Notes: generated by a model from the letters alone, not told the origin. A DNA stretch of 64,000 bases from Streptomyces rishiriensis (GCF_003112535.1 NZ_BEWA01000012.1:124001-188000), one strand, 5' to 3'; shown: positions 46,195 to 54,650, counted from the stretch's first letter. Made by a program: numbers and translations.

Positions 46195-47597
46195 CGCCAG
46201 CGGCCGATCTCGACGTTCTCCAGGACGCCCAGCGCGTCCGGCACCAGGACGGCGGCCGAGTAGTACGCCGTGACCAGGTACTTGATGACGGCCTGTTCGT
46301 TGATGCCCATGAACCGCACGGACAGACTGGGCTCGATCTCGTCCGGGATGCCCGACTGGCGCAGGCCGATGACGCCCTGGTCCTGTTCGCCGAGGCGCAG
46401 CGCGATGATCGAGCTGGTGCGCGCCTCGGAGACGGGGATCTTGTTGCACGGGTAGATCGGCACCCCGCGCCAGGTGGGGATGCGGTTGCCGCCGACGTCG
46501 ATCGTCTCGGGCACGAGTCCGCGCTTGTTGAGCTCGCGGCCGATCGCGGAGATCGCGCGCGGGTGGGCGAGCAGCATCTTGGTGCCGCGGCGCCTGCTGA
46601 GCAGCTCGTCCAGGTCGTCCGGGCTGGGCACGCCGTCGTGGGGCTGGAGCCGCTGGTCGTACTCGCAGTTGTGCAGGAGACCGAACTCCCGGTTGTTGAC
46701 GAGCTCGTGCTCCTGGCGCTCCTTGAGCGCCTCGACCGTCAGCCGCAACTGCTGCTCGGTCTGGTTCATCGGCTGGTTGTACAGGTCGGCCACGCGCGAG
46801 TGGATGCGCAGGACGGTCTGCGCGATGCTCAGCTCGTACTCGCGCGGCCTGGCGTCGTAGTCGACGAACGTGTGCGGGATGTCCGGCTCGCCGGCGTGGC
46901 CGGCCGCGAGGTCGACCTCCTTCTCGCCGTACTTGTTGGTGCGCTGCTCGGGGATGGCGCGCAGCCGCTGGAGGTGTTCGCGCAGGGAGTCGGCGCGCTC
47001 CGCGACCTGTTCGACGTCCTGCCGGGCCAGGATCAGCACGGTGCAGGCCGTGTCCGCGCGGGCGGTGTACTCCCAGATGGCGTCCGCGTCGAGCAGCGCC
47101 TGGTCGCCGAAGTACGAGCCGTCGGCCAGGACTCCGAGCACCTGGTCGTCGCCGTAGGGGCCGGTGCCGACCTTCTCCACGCGGCCGTGCGCCAACAGAT
47201 AGACCTCGTCGGTCTGGCTGCCGAAGGAGGCGATGACCTCGCCGGGGCCGAACTCCCGCTGCCTGCAGCGCTGGGACAGCTCCCCGAGCACCTCCTCGTC
47301 CTCGTAGGAGCGGAGCGCGGGCAGTTCACCCAGCTCGGCCGGGATGACCTCGACCCGGTCGCCGGTCTTGACGAACGTGATGCGGCCGTCGCCGACCGCG
47401 TACGTCAGACGCCGGTTGACGCGGTACGTGCCGCCCTGCACATCGACCCAGGGCAGATTCCGCAGCAGCCAGCGGGAGCTGATCTCCTGCATCTGCGGTG
47501 CGGACTTGGTCGTGGTGGCCAGGTTCCGCGCGGCCGCGGTGCCGAGACTCTGCTGCGGCTTGCCCGACTCCGAGCGGACCTCTTCGCCTACCGACAT
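46191..47597 (-). CDS. eshB: Family 2B encapsulin shell protein with cyclic-nucleotide-binding domain
   Basis: A 468-residue protein. An HK97-like shell fold (start 'ISSRWLLRNLPWVDVQGGTYRVNRR', later 'FVDYDARPREYELSIAQTVLRIHSRVADLYNQPMNQTEQQLRLT' and 'IPTWRGVPIYPCNKIPV') is interrupted around residues 85-210 by a Crp-like cNMP-binding domain ('FGSQTDEVYLLAHGRVEKVG', 'DGSYFGDQALL'). This is the family 2B encapsulin architecture. I recall it as EshB (SCO5249), paralogue of EshA, which influences ppGpp and antibiotic production. The ATG at 47597 has a GGGAGGG site. It is followed by its probable cargo enzyme. The intact nucleotide pocket suggests gating or regulation by a nucleotide. Confidence 0.9.
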   Translation of the reverse strand: MSVGEEVRSESGKPQQSLGTAAARNLATTTKSAPQMQEISSRWLLRNLPWVDVQGGTYRVNRRLTYAVGDGRITFVKTGDRVEVIPAELGELPALRSYEDEEVLGELSQRCRQREFGPGEVIASFGSQTDEVYLLAHGRVEKVGTGPYGDDQVLGVLADGSYFGDQALLDADAIWEYTARADTACTVLILARQDVEQVAERADSLREHLQRLRAIPEQRTNKYGEKEVDLAAGHAGEPDIPHTFVDYDARPREYELSIAQTVLRIHSRVADLYNQPMNQTEQQLRLTVEALKERQEHELVNNREFGLLHNCEYDQRLQPHDGVPSPDDLDELLSRRRGTKMLLAHPRAISAIGRELNKRGLVPETIDVGGNRIPTWRGVPIYPCNKIPVSEARTSSIIALRLGEQDQGVIGLRQSGIPDEIEPSLSVRFMGINEQAVIKYLVTAYYSAAVLVPDALGVLENVEIGRWR

Positions 47598-47771
47598 GAG
47601 AAATTGCCCTCCCGATTCATGCACGGGCGCCGAACTGCACCGATGCACTGTTCACGTCGGCAAGCCTTCCATCACGGAGTGTGCTCGTGCTATTACCCGA
47701 AAGAGCGGGAATGGATCATCGCGTGCCTGGGAAGCGGCACGCTCACCCGAACGGTGTTCGACAATGAGCGG

Positions 47772-48659
47772 GTGACCGATCTGCGCCCCACCCTGCCCTC
47801 CCCGCTCCAGGAGGTCGCCGACGACCGGTTCGCACGGCACGGCGTACGGCTGCTGCTGAAGCGGGACGACCTGATCCATCCCGAGCTGATCGGCAACAAG
47901 TGGCGCAAGCTCGTGCCCAACCTGGAGCGCGCGGCGGGGCGGACGCTGCTGACCTTCGGCGGCGCCTACTCCAACCACCTGCGGGCCACGGCCGCGGCCG
48001 GCCGTCTGCTGGGACTGCCCACGGTGGGCGTGGTGCGCGGCGACGAGCTGGCCGGCCGGCCCCTCAACCCCTCCCTGGCCCGCTGCGCCGCCGACGGCAT
48101 GCGCCTGCACTTCGTGGACCGCTCGGTCTACCGGCGCAAGTCCGAGCCGGAGACGCTGACGGAGATCCTGGGCGGAGCCGGCGCCGAGGGCGCCTACGTC
48201 GTCCCCGAGGGCGGCAGCAACGCGGCTGCCGTGCGCGGCTGCCGCGCGCTCGGCGAGGAGCTGCGCGGCCGGGCCGACGTGGTCGCCCTCGCCTGCGGCA
48301 CCGGCGGCACGCTCGCGGGCCTGGCCGCCGGTCTCGCGCCCGGTCAGCGGGCCCTGGGGATACCGGTCCTCAAGGGCGGCTTCCTGGGCGGGGCGATACT
48401 CGCTCTCCAGGAGGAAACCTTCGGGGGTCGGCGGGGCGAGTGGCGCCTCGACGAGCGCTTCCATTTCGGGGGGTACGCGCAGGTCACCCCGGAGCTGGAG
48501 GCCTTCGCGGCGGACTTCGAGCGTCGTCACGCAGTGGCCGTCGAACGTCTTTATGTCGCCAAGTCGCTCTACGCCCTCGTCGCCCTCGCCGAGGAGGGCG
48601 CCTTCCCGCCCGGAACCCGCCTGGCGGCCGTGGTGACGGGCGCGCCGTTCGACGGGTGA
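47772..48659 (+). CDS. PLP-dependent deaminase (ACC deaminase/D-cysteine desulfhydrase family)
   Basis: A 295-residue fold-type II PLP enzyme. The cofactor Lys is in 'LLKRDDLIHPELIGNKWRKL', the phosphate and substrate loop is 'TFGGAYSNHLRATAAAG', and 'ALACGTGGTLAGLAAG' binds the PLP phosphate. Without structural comparison I cannot distinguish ACC deaminase from D-cysteine desulfhydrase. I chose the GTG at 47772 (VTDLRPTLPSPLQ), where family similarity begins; an in-frame GTG at 47754 is possible. It is divergent from the encapsulin gene and tail to tail with the antiporter. Confidence 0.88.
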   Translation: MTDLRPTLPSPLQEVADDRFARHGVRLLLKRDDLIHPELIGNKWRKLVPNLERAAGRTLLTFGGAYSNHLRATAAAGRLLGLPTVGVVRGDELAGRPLNPSLARCAADGMRLHFVDRSVYRRKSEPETLTEILGGAGAEGAYVVPEGGSNAAAVRGCRALGEELRGRADVVALACGTGGTLAGLAAGLAPGQRALGIPVLKGGFLGGAILALQEETFGGRRGEWRLDERFHFGGYAQVTPELEAFAADFERRHAVAVERLYVAKSLYALVALAEEGAFPPGTRLAAVVTGAPFDG

Positions 48660-48666
48660 GGCCCGC

Positions 48667-50265
48667 TCAGGTCGCCTCGCGGTAGGCCGCGGCCTCCTCC
48701 AGGTCCAGCCGGCGCAGGAGCGTGCGCAGCATCTCGTCGTCGATGTAGCGGCCGTCGCGCAGCCGGACGAACACGTCGCGCTCGGCGCTGATCATCTCGC
48801 GCGACAGGCGCCGGTAGGTGTCGTCGACGGTCTCGCCGGTGACCGGGTTGACCTGGCCCAGACGCTCCCAGACGGCGTTGCGGCGGCGCTCCAGGACATC
48901 GCGGAGGCGGTCCGCGAGCGGCGGCGGCAGGGCGTTGCGCTCGTCGGACAGCAGGGCGTCGAGGCGCTCCTCGGCGACCCGGGAGGCCTGCGCCTGGGCG
49001 TTGGCCTCGGCGAGCGTCGCGGCCTGGGGGTCGGGCTCGGGGAATCTGAGCAGCCTGATCAGCGGCGGCAGGGTCAGACCCTGCAGCACGAGGGTGCCGA
49101 TGACGGTGGTGAAGGTGAGGAAGAGGATGAGGTTGCGGTGCGGGAAGGGCACGTTCCCGTCGTCCACGGTGAGCGGGATGGAGAAGGCGATGGCGAGCGA
49201 GACCACGCCCCGCATCCCGGCCCAGGCGATGACTATGGGCCCGCGCCAGGTGGGGTTCTCCTCCCGCGCGCGGATGCGGGCCGACAGGAGCCGCGGCAGG
49301 AAGGTCGCCGGGTACACCCACAGGAAGCGGGCCGCGACGACCACGAGGAAGAGCACGACGGCGTACCAGGCGGCGTCCAGGCCCTCGTAGGCGCCGAGGC
49401 CTTTCAGGACGACCGGGAGCTGCAGGCCGATCAGCGCGAACACCGCCGACTCCAGCACGAAGGCGACCATCTTCCACACGGCCTCCTCCTGGAGGCGGGT
49501 CGCGAAGTCGACCTCCCACGCGCGGTGGCCGAGGTAGAGCGCGACGACGACCACGGCGATGACGCCGGAGGCGTGGAACTGCTCGGCGGCCGCGTACGCG
49601 ACGAAGGGGATCAGCAGGGACAGCGTGTTCTGGAGGAGGGGTTCCTTGAGGTGCGTGCGCAGCCAGTGCAGCGGCACCATGAGGATCAGGCCGACGGCGG
49701 TCCCGCCGACCGCCGCCACCAGGAACTCCTCGATGCCCCCGGCCCAGGACGCGCCTTCGCCGACGACGACCGCGAGGGCCACTTTGTAGGCGGTGATCGC
49801 GGTGGCGTCGTTCAGCAGGGACTCGCCCTGGAGGATCGTGGTGATCCGGGAGGGCAGGCCGACCCGGCGGGCCACCGCCGTCGCCGCGACCGCGTCCGGC
49901 GGCGCGACCACCGCGCCCAGCACCAGGGCGGCCGTCAGCGGCAGCCCCGGCACGAGCAGGTAGGCGGCCCAGCCGACGGCGATGGTCGCGAAGAGCACGT
50001 AGCCGACGGACAGCAGCGCCACCGGCCGCAGCTGGGCGCGCAGGTCGAGGTAGGAGCTGTCGGTGGCCGAGGTGTACAGCAGCGGAGGCAGCAGCAGCGG
50101 CAGCACGACGTCGGGGTTCAGGGTGTAGTCCGGCACGCCGGGCACGTAGGAGACCACCAGGCCGACCGCCACCAGCAGCAGCGGCGCGGGCACCGGGGTG
50201 CGCCGGGCCGCCGCCGCGATCGCCGCACTGCCGGCCACCAGCAACAGCAGTGGCATCACGTCCAT
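48667..50265 (-). CDS. CPA1-type Na+/H+ antiporter
   Basis: A 532-residue membrane protein. About twelve transmembrane segments occupy residues 1-400, with the ion-site 'GAVVAPPDAVAATAVARRVGLPSRITTILQGESLLNDATAITAYK' and 'WAGMRGVVSLAIAFSIPL'. The C-terminal 120 residues are a soluble helical tail ('ERLDALLSDERNALPPPLADRLRDVLERRR'). It exchanges Na+ or K+ for protons for pH and salt tolerance. The ATG at 50265 has a GAGGGCGG site. It is divergent from the UBP zinc-finger gene, 60 bp away, a pairing often seen in actinobacteria. Confidence 0.93.
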   Translation of the reverse strand: MDVMPLLLLVAGSAAIAAAARRTPVPAPLLLVAVGLVVSYVPGVPDYTLNPDVVLPLLLPPLLYTSATDSSYLDLRAQLRPVALLSVGYVLFATIAVGWAAYLLVPGLPLTAALVLGAVVAPPDAVAATAVARRVGLPSRITTILQGESLLNDATAITAYKVALAVVVGEGASWAGGIEEFLVAAVGGTAVGLILMVPLHWLRTHLKEPLLQNTLSLLIPFVAYAAAEQFHASGVIAVVVVALYLGHRAWEVDFATRLQEEAVWKMVAFVLESAVFALIGLQLPVVLKGLGAYEGLDAAWYAVVLFLVVVAARFLWVYPATFLPRLLSARIRAREENPTWRGPIVIAWAGMRGVVSLAIAFSIPLTVDDGNVPFPHRNLILFLTFTTVIGTLVLQGLTLPPLIRLLRFPEPDPQAATLAEANAQAQASRVAEERLDALLSDERNALPPPLADRLRDVLERRRNAVWERLGQVNPVTGETVDDTYRRLSREMISAERDVFVRLRDGRYIDDEMLRTLLRRLDLEEAAAYREAT

Positions 50266-50325
50266 GTCTGGCCCGCCCTCTTTTTTCCGCGCGGTCGTCC
50301 GCACGCCCGTCGTAATCTGGCAATC

Positions 50326-50586
50326 ATGAAACAGTGCACGCACGCCGACGCGCTGCCCCACCCCGAGCCCGTCCCGCTGGGCGAGACATGTCCGGAGTGC
50401 CTGCGGGACGGCACCCACCCGGTGCAACTGCGACTGTGCCTGACGTGCGGCCACGTCGGCTGCTGCGACTCCTCGCCGAGCCGGCACGCGACCGTGCACC
50501 ACAAGGAGTCCGGCCACCCGGTGATGCGGACGTTCGAGCCCGGTGAGAACTGGCGCTGGTGCTTCGTCGACCATGTCCTCGTATGA
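50326..50586 (+). CDS. UBP-type zinc finger protein
   Basis: An 86-residue protein that is essentially one UBP (ZnF-UBP) finger: 'QCTHADALP', 'TCPECLRDGTHPVQLRLCLTCGHVGCCDSSPSRHATVHHKESGHPVMRTF' and 'WRWCFVDHV', with the expected Cys/His ligands. In eukaryotes the fold binds the ubiquitin C-terminus; the bacterial role is unknown. A TAATCT -10-like box (50313-50318) lies 7 nt before the ATG at 50326 and no ribosome binding site is seen, so the mRNA may be leaderless. It may share regulation with the antiporter. Confidence 0.9.
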   Translation: MKQCTHADALPHPEPVPLGETCPECLRDGTHPVQLRLCLTCGHVGCCDSSPSRHATVHHKESGHPVMRTFEPGENWRWCFVDHVLV

Positions 50587-50717
50587 CGCGCCCCGGCACG
50601 TCGCGGCCCGGCCGGGCCCGGCCCTGCCCCCCCGCCCCGGGCGTCGCGGCCCCGCGCGAACTTCTGGGGCGGTGTGAGCGTTGAACTCATGAGACGCCTC
50701 GGCCGTCCGGCGGGTAC

Positions 50718-50743
50718 GGTTCGACCATCTGACGCCTGGGTAC
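50718..50743 (+). promoter_or_regulatory. Candidate sigma-B/sigma-H-type promoter of the prsH-sigH operon
   Basis: GGTT (50718-50721), a 16-bp spacer and GGGTAC (50738-50743) fit the Streptomyces stress-sigma consensus GNNT-N14-16-GGGTAC/T. It lies about 205 bp upstream of prsH. sigH is known to have several promoters, including stress-responsive ones. Confidence 0.5.
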
Positions 50744-50809
50744 GTCAACCCGGCGCGCCCTCTTCCCATTTGGGTCCGCAGACCCCTAGACACGGAGCGT
50801 GTTCACAGC

Positions 50810-50824
50810 TTTACTGTGAGTGAC
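50810..50824. promoter_or_regulatory. Candidate BldD box upstream of prsH-sigH
   Basis: TTTACTGTGAGTGAC matches the BldD consensus (nTnACnCWGnGTnAn) at all but one fixed position. Repression of sigH by BldD in S. coelicolor is established; the site here is my reading. The 50587-50949 gap holds this box and the stress promoter candidate, but no gene. Confidence 0.65.
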
Positions 50825-50949
50825 GTCGGGGGGTTGGGGTCCGGGGACAGAAAACGTGAGAGCGCGATAGCGTCACCGCTGCACCACACACGCGTTACCC
50901 GGGGGGCGACCCTCGGCCCCGAAAAGCTTGTACCACCTTGGAGGTGAGG

Positions 50950-51363
50950 GTGTCCCAGATCGCAGGCGAGCCCGCGACCCAGGACTTCGTAGAAGTCCGG
51001 CTGCCGGCTGCGGGTGCCTACCTGTCGGTGCTGCGGACGGCCACGGCCGGCCTCGCGGCCCGTTTGGACTTCACCCTGGACGAGATCGAGGACCTGCGCA
51101 TCGCGGTGGACGAGGCCTGCGCGATCCTGCTCCAGCAGGCCGTGCCCGGCTCGGTACTCAGTTGCGTGTTCCGGCTCGTCGACGACTCGCTCGAAGTCAC
51201 CGTCTCGGCGCCGACCACGGACGGTCACGCCCCCTCGCGCGACACCTTCGCCTGGACCGTCCTGTCCGCCCTCGCGGGCAAGGTGTCCTCCGCCGTCGAC
51301 GAGGACAAGACCGTGTCGATCAGCCTCTACAAACAGCGCGGCGCGGGACCCGGGCCGGCGTGA
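50950..51363 (+). CDS. prsH: Anti-sigma factor PrsH (RsbW-like)
   Basis: A 137-residue GHKL-fold anti-sigma factor. The N box is 'LRIAVDEACAILLQQ', after which comes 'FAWTVLSALAGKVSSAVDEDKTVSISLYKQ'. It binds and silences SigH until stress; anti-anti-sigma factors of other loci are thought to release it. The GTG at 50950 has GGAGG 5 bases upstream; a TTG at 50938 overlaps that site and is unlikely. Its stop overlaps the GTG of sigH (GTGA), which keeps the two proteins at matched levels. It is also named UshX in the literature. Confidence 0.92.
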   Translation: MSQIAGEPATQDFVEVRLPAAGAYLSVLRTATAGLAARLDFTLDEIEDLRIAVDEACAILLQQAVPGSVLSCVFRLVDDSLEVTVSAPTTDGHAPSRDTFAWTVLSALAGKVSSAVDEDKTVSISLYKQRGAGPGPA

Positions 51364-52505
51364 GGAACGGGGACGGGCCGGTGCGGGACGAAGAGCGCGG
51401 CACACGGGAGCTGCCGGCCGACGACGCCGGGACGCCGCTCCCTCCGGACGGTTCCCGACGCATGGCCGACGGCATCGACGGCATTCCCGAGCAGGCCCGG
51501 CCGCATCCGGAGGACGACTCGGCCTCCGCGCAGGCGGGCCTGCCGGACACGGCCGTGCAGGGCTCGCCCAGGGAGAGGCGGACCGGGGGCGAGCCCCCGG
51601 TCCGAGCAGCGGCGAGGGCTCGACAGAGGGCGACGGGCGGGACAATGAGCGAGCACGAGCGAGACGGCGAACACAGTGTGCCGGGCACGCAGCACGAACC
51701 ACCGGCGCCCCCCGCGCCCCAGGCGCCGATGCCGGTGCCGATGCCGGCGCCGGGGGACCGCAGCGGGGCGCGGGCGATGTTCGTGGAGCTGCGCAAGCTG
51801 CAGGACGGCAGCCCCGAGTACGCGGAGATGCGCAACCAGCTGGTCCGCATGCATCTGCCGCTGGTCGAGCATCTCGCGCGCCGGTTCCGCAACCGCGGCG
51901 AGCCGTTGGACGACCTCACCCAGGTCGCCACGATCGGTCTCATCAAGTCGGTCGACCGCTTCGACCCGGAGCGCGGCGTGGAGTTCTCCACGTACGCGAC
52001 GCCGACGGTCGTCGGCGAGATCAAGCGGCACTTCCGGGACAAGGGCTGGGCGGTGCGGGTGCCGCGCAGGCTCCAGGAGCTGCGCCTGGCGCTGACCACG
52101 GCGACGGCCGAGCTGTCGCAGCAGCACGGCCGCTCCCCCACGGTCCACGAGCTCGCCGAGAAGCTGGCGATCTCGGAGGAGGAGGTCCTGGAGGGCCTGG
52201 AGTCGGCCAACGCGTACTCCACGCTGTCGCTGGACGTCCCCGACACCGACGACGAGTCCCCGGCGGTCGCCGACACGCTCGGCGCGGAGGACGAGGCGCT
52301 GGAAGGCGTCGAGTACCGGGAGTCGCTCAAGCCGCTCCTGGAGGATCTCCCGCCGCGCGAGAAGCGGATCCTGCTGCTGAGGTTCTTCGGCAACATGACG
52401 CAGTCGCAGATCGCGCAGGAGGTCGGCATCTCGCAGATGCACGTCTCCCGGCTGCTGGCGCGCACGCTCGCGCAGCTGCGGGAGAAACTGCTCGTCGAGG
52501 AGTAG
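51360..52505 (+). CDS. sigH: Stress/development sigma factor SigH
   Basis: A 381-residue long form of an SigB/F/G-type sigma factor. The sigma core begins near residue 130 ('RAMFVELRKLQDGSPEYAEMRNQLVRMHLPLVEHLARRFRNRGEPLDDLTQVATIGLIKSVDRFDPERGVEFSTYATPTVVGEIKRHFRDK', region 2), then region 3, and region 4 ('MTQSQIAQEVGISQMHVSRLLART'). The N-terminal 95 residues are a low-complexity acidic extension; an internal ATG at 51645 (MSEHERDGEH) would give a 286-residue short form. S. coelicolor SigH is known to exist as several size forms during development. The long form starts at the GTGA overlap with prsH. Confidence 0.94.
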   Translation: MRNGDGPVRDEERGTRELPADDAGTPLPPDGSRRMADGIDGIPEQARPHPEDDSASAQAGLPDTAVQGSPRERRTGGEPPVRAAARARQRATGGTMSEHERDGEHSVPGTQHEPPAPPAPQAPMPVPMPAPGDRSGARAMFVELRKLQDGSPEYAEMRNQLVRMHLPLVEHLARRFRNRGEPLDDLTQVATIGLIKSVDRFDPERGVEFSTYATPTVVGEIKRHFRDKGWAVRVPRRLQELRLALTTATAELSQQHGRSPTVHELAEKLAISEEEVLEGLESANAYSTLSLDVPDTDDESPAVADTLGAEDEALEGVEYRESLKPLLEDLPPREKRILLLRFFGNMTQSQIAQEVGISQMHVSRLLARTLAQLREKLLVEE

Positions 52506-52519
52506 GCGAGCAGGGGCGG

Positions 52520-52960
52520 TTACTCCGCGTTACGGCCGGGTCCCCGGATCCCGAGGGCCCTGGTCGTCTCCCCGTTGACCAGCAGTACGAGCGCGGCGAC
52601 GGCCACGGCCATCAGGGCGATGCCCGCCGGGATGGCCACGCTGTCGGCCTGGAGCAGGTTGTAGGCCACCGGCACCGCCATGACCTGGGTGATGACGGCG
52701 GGCCCCCGGCTCCAGCTGCGCAGGCCGAGCAGTCCGCGGGCGGCCAGCAGCGGCAGCAGCGCCAGCACGATCAGGGTGACTGCGCCGGTGACGGCCTGCT
52801 GACGGTCGTCCGGGCCACCGGTGACGCCCAGGACGAGCATCCACACTCCGCCGGCGACCAGCGCCAGCCCCTCCAGCGCGCAGAGGGCGGCGGCGTACGT
52901 CACCCGGCGCGGGCGGGACGCTGCGGTTTCCGGGGCGGCGGGGGTCTGCTCACTGCTCAC
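52520..52960 (-). CDS. Four-helix integral membrane protein, unknown function
   Basis: A 146-residue protein with four hydrophobic segments ('YAAALCALEGLALVAGGVWMLVLGV', 'AVTGAVTLIVLALLPLLAARGLLGL', 'PAVITQVMAVPVAYNLL', 'AIPAGIALMAVAVAALVLLV') and short polar ends. I recognise it as a conserved streptomycete membrane protein without a known role. The GTG at 52960 has a weak CAGGG site. It is convergent with sigH, with 14 bp between the stops. Confidence 0.85.
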   Translation of the reverse strand: MSSEQTPAAPETAASRPRRVTYAAALCALEGLALVAGGVWMLVLGVTGGPDDRQQAVTGAVTLIVLALLPLLAARGLLGLRSWSRGPAVITQVMAVPVAYNLLQADSVAIPAGIALMAVAVAALVLLVNGETTRALGIRGPGRNAE

Positions 52961-53106
52961 CCCTGAAGGGTAGCCCGCACACGGGGCCCGTCCTCGGACC
53001 TCCCGTAGGCCCCTGCGGCGCCCGTGTCGAGGCTCACTGCGTGATCTCTTACCCGATCCCCACCTCGGCCTGTGCCCGGTACCACCCAGTAGGTACGCTG
53101 CAACTC

Positions 53107-54072
53107 ATGCGTGCACTTCTCGTGGTCAATCCGGCGGCAACCACCACCAGTGCACGGACCCGCGACGTCCTCATCCACGCCCTCGCGAGCGAGATGAAGC
53201 TGGAGGCGGTCACCACCGAGTACCGCGGGCACGCGCGCGACCTGGGCCGCCAGGCGGCGGAGAGCGGGAACGTCGACCTGGTGGTGGCCCTCGGCGGCGA
53301 CGGCACGGTGAACGAGGTCGTCAACGGTCTGCTGCACGCCGGCCCCGACCCGCACCTGCCCGGTCTCGCGGTGGTCCCGGGCGGTTCGACCAACGTCTTC
53401 GCACGCGCCCTGGATCTGCCCAACCATCCCGTCGAGGCCACCGGCGCGCTGCTGGACGCGTTGCGTGAGGGCCGCGAGCGCACGGTCGGCCTCGGTCTCG
53501 CCGCCGGCACGCCCGGCACGGAGGACGAGTCCGTGCCGTCGCGCTGGTTCACCTTCAACGCCGGCCTCGGCTTCGACGCCGGAGTGGTGGGCCGCGTGGA
53601 GCAACAGCGTGAACTCGGCAGGAAATCCACGCACGCTCTCTACATTCGCCAGGCGGCGCGTCAGCTGTTGGGCGAGTCACAGCGTCGGCACGGAACCATC
53701 ACCCTGGAGCGGCCGGGCGCGGATCCGGTGACCGGTTTGGTGCTGTCCATAGTCTGCAACACGGCTCCGTGGACCTATCTGGGCAATCGCCCGGTGTACG
53801 CGTCACCTAAGGCCTCGTTCGATACAGGGCTCGACGTGCTCGGTCTCAGCCGCCTGTCGACCGTCTCGGTTGCCCGATATGGCACCCAGTTGCTCACTTC
53901 GTCCCCCGAGCGGGGACCGCATGGCAAGCATGTCGTCTCCCTGCACGACCTGGACGGGTTCACCTTGCATTCGAAGGCCCCGCTGCCCCTCCAGATGGAC
54001 GGCGACCACCTGGGCCTGCGAACCAGCGTGACGTTCACAGGCGTACGCCATGCACTGCGTGTGATTGTGTGA
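53107..54072 (+). CDS. Diacylglycerol kinase-family lipid kinase
   Basis: A 321-residue DagK/YegS-type kinase. The nucleotide-binding N-terminal domain has 'LLVVNPAA', 'LVVALGGDGTVNEVVNGLL' and 'LAVVPGGSTNVFARALDLP'; the beta-sandwich C-terminal domain has 'FTFNAGLGFDAGVV'. It phosphorylates diacylglycerol or a related lipid at the membrane. The ATG at 53107 has no ribosome binding site but lies 7 nt after TACGCT (53094-53099), so the mRNA may be leaderless. Its neighbour is wblE. Confidence 0.9.
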   Translation: MRALLVVNPAATTTSARTRDVLIHALASEMKLEAVTTEYRGHARDLGRQAAESGNVDLVVALGGDGTVNEVVNGLLHAGPDPHLPGLAVVPGGSTNVFARALDLPNHPVEATGALLDALREGRERTVGLGLAAGTPGTEDESVPSRWFTFNAGLGFDAGVVGRVEQQRELGRKSTHALYIRQAARQLLGESQRRHGTITLERPGADPVTGLVLSIVCNTAPWTYLGNRPVYASPKASFDTGLDVLGLSRLSTVSVARYGTQLLTSSPERGPHGKHVVSLHDLDGFTLHSKAPLPLQMDGDHLGLRTSVTFTGVRHALRVIV

Positions 54073-54392
54073 GCAGAAAGGGCTGAAGTCCTTTCACTCG
54101 AACGTTTAGGCCAGGATCCACCCCATGGAAGTACGGCTGTGACCTAGTCGACACCGAGGAATCAAAAAAAACTTTCCGGAAGGGGTTGTATCCGCCGCTG
54201 AGGTTTGCGAGTCTCTACATGGCGATCGGGACAGCCCGCAACATCGGCATCCACTGATCACCGGAACCCCTCAACAAACTCCAGGACCACGCCGGGGAAA
54301 CCTTGCTGGTGGCCCTTCATCTGTTGAGGGATTCGTGAAAGCGTTCACATTCACAAGCAACCTGCATGTAATACCAAGGAGAGGTAGCAGCC
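54073..54392 (+). other. Long upstream region of wblE
   Basis: A 320-bp gap without a gene. It holds an unusual run of eight A (54164-54171), a TTCCGGAA palindrome right after it, and GTGAA-N4-TTCAC at 54335-54348. It presumably contains the wblE promoter and a long 5'UTR. No single promoter is convincing. Confidence 0.5.
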
Positions 54393-54650
54393 ATGGACTG
54401 GCGTCACAACGCCGTTTGCCGCGAGGAAGACCCCGAGCTCTTCTTCCCCATCGGCAACACCGGTCCTGCGCTGCTGCAGATCGAGGAAGCCAAGGCCGTC
54501 TGTCGTCGCTGCCCGGTTATGGAGCAGTGTCTGCAGTGGGCGCTCGAGTCCGGCCAGGACTCCGGCGTCTGGGGTGGCCTCAGCGAGGACGAGCGTCGTG
54601 CGATGAAGCGCCGCGCCGCCCGCAACCGGGCCCGTCAGGCCTCTGCCTGA
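54393..54650 (+). CDS. wblE: WhiB-like iron-sulfur regulator WblE
   Basis: An 85-residue Wbl protein. Four Cys ligands (9, 37, 40 and 46; 'AVCREEDPELFFP', 'AKAVCRRCPVMEQCLQWAL') bind a [4Fe-4S] cluster. The 'GVWGG' turn and a basic C-terminal helix ('RRAMKRRAARNRARQ') contact the principal sigma factor and DNA. It is the likely counterpart of mycobacterial WhiB1, which is nitric-oxide-sensitive and essential. The ATG has a strong AAGGAGAGG site. It ends before a strong terminator. Confidence 0.96.
   Translation: MDWRHNAVCREEDPELFFPIGNTGPALLQIEEAKAVCRRCPVMEQCLQWALESGQDSGVWGGLSEDERRAMKRRAARNRARQASA

Noticed and set aside
50712..50717. First GGGTAC as a second stress promoter
   Set aside because: No GNNT-type -35 element lies at suitable spacing upstream of it, unlike the copy at 50738-50743.
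54158..54187. GGAAT and a downstream GTT before wblE as a sigma-R promoter
   Set aside because: The spacer is about 22 bp, whereas the sigma-R consensus needs 18-19.
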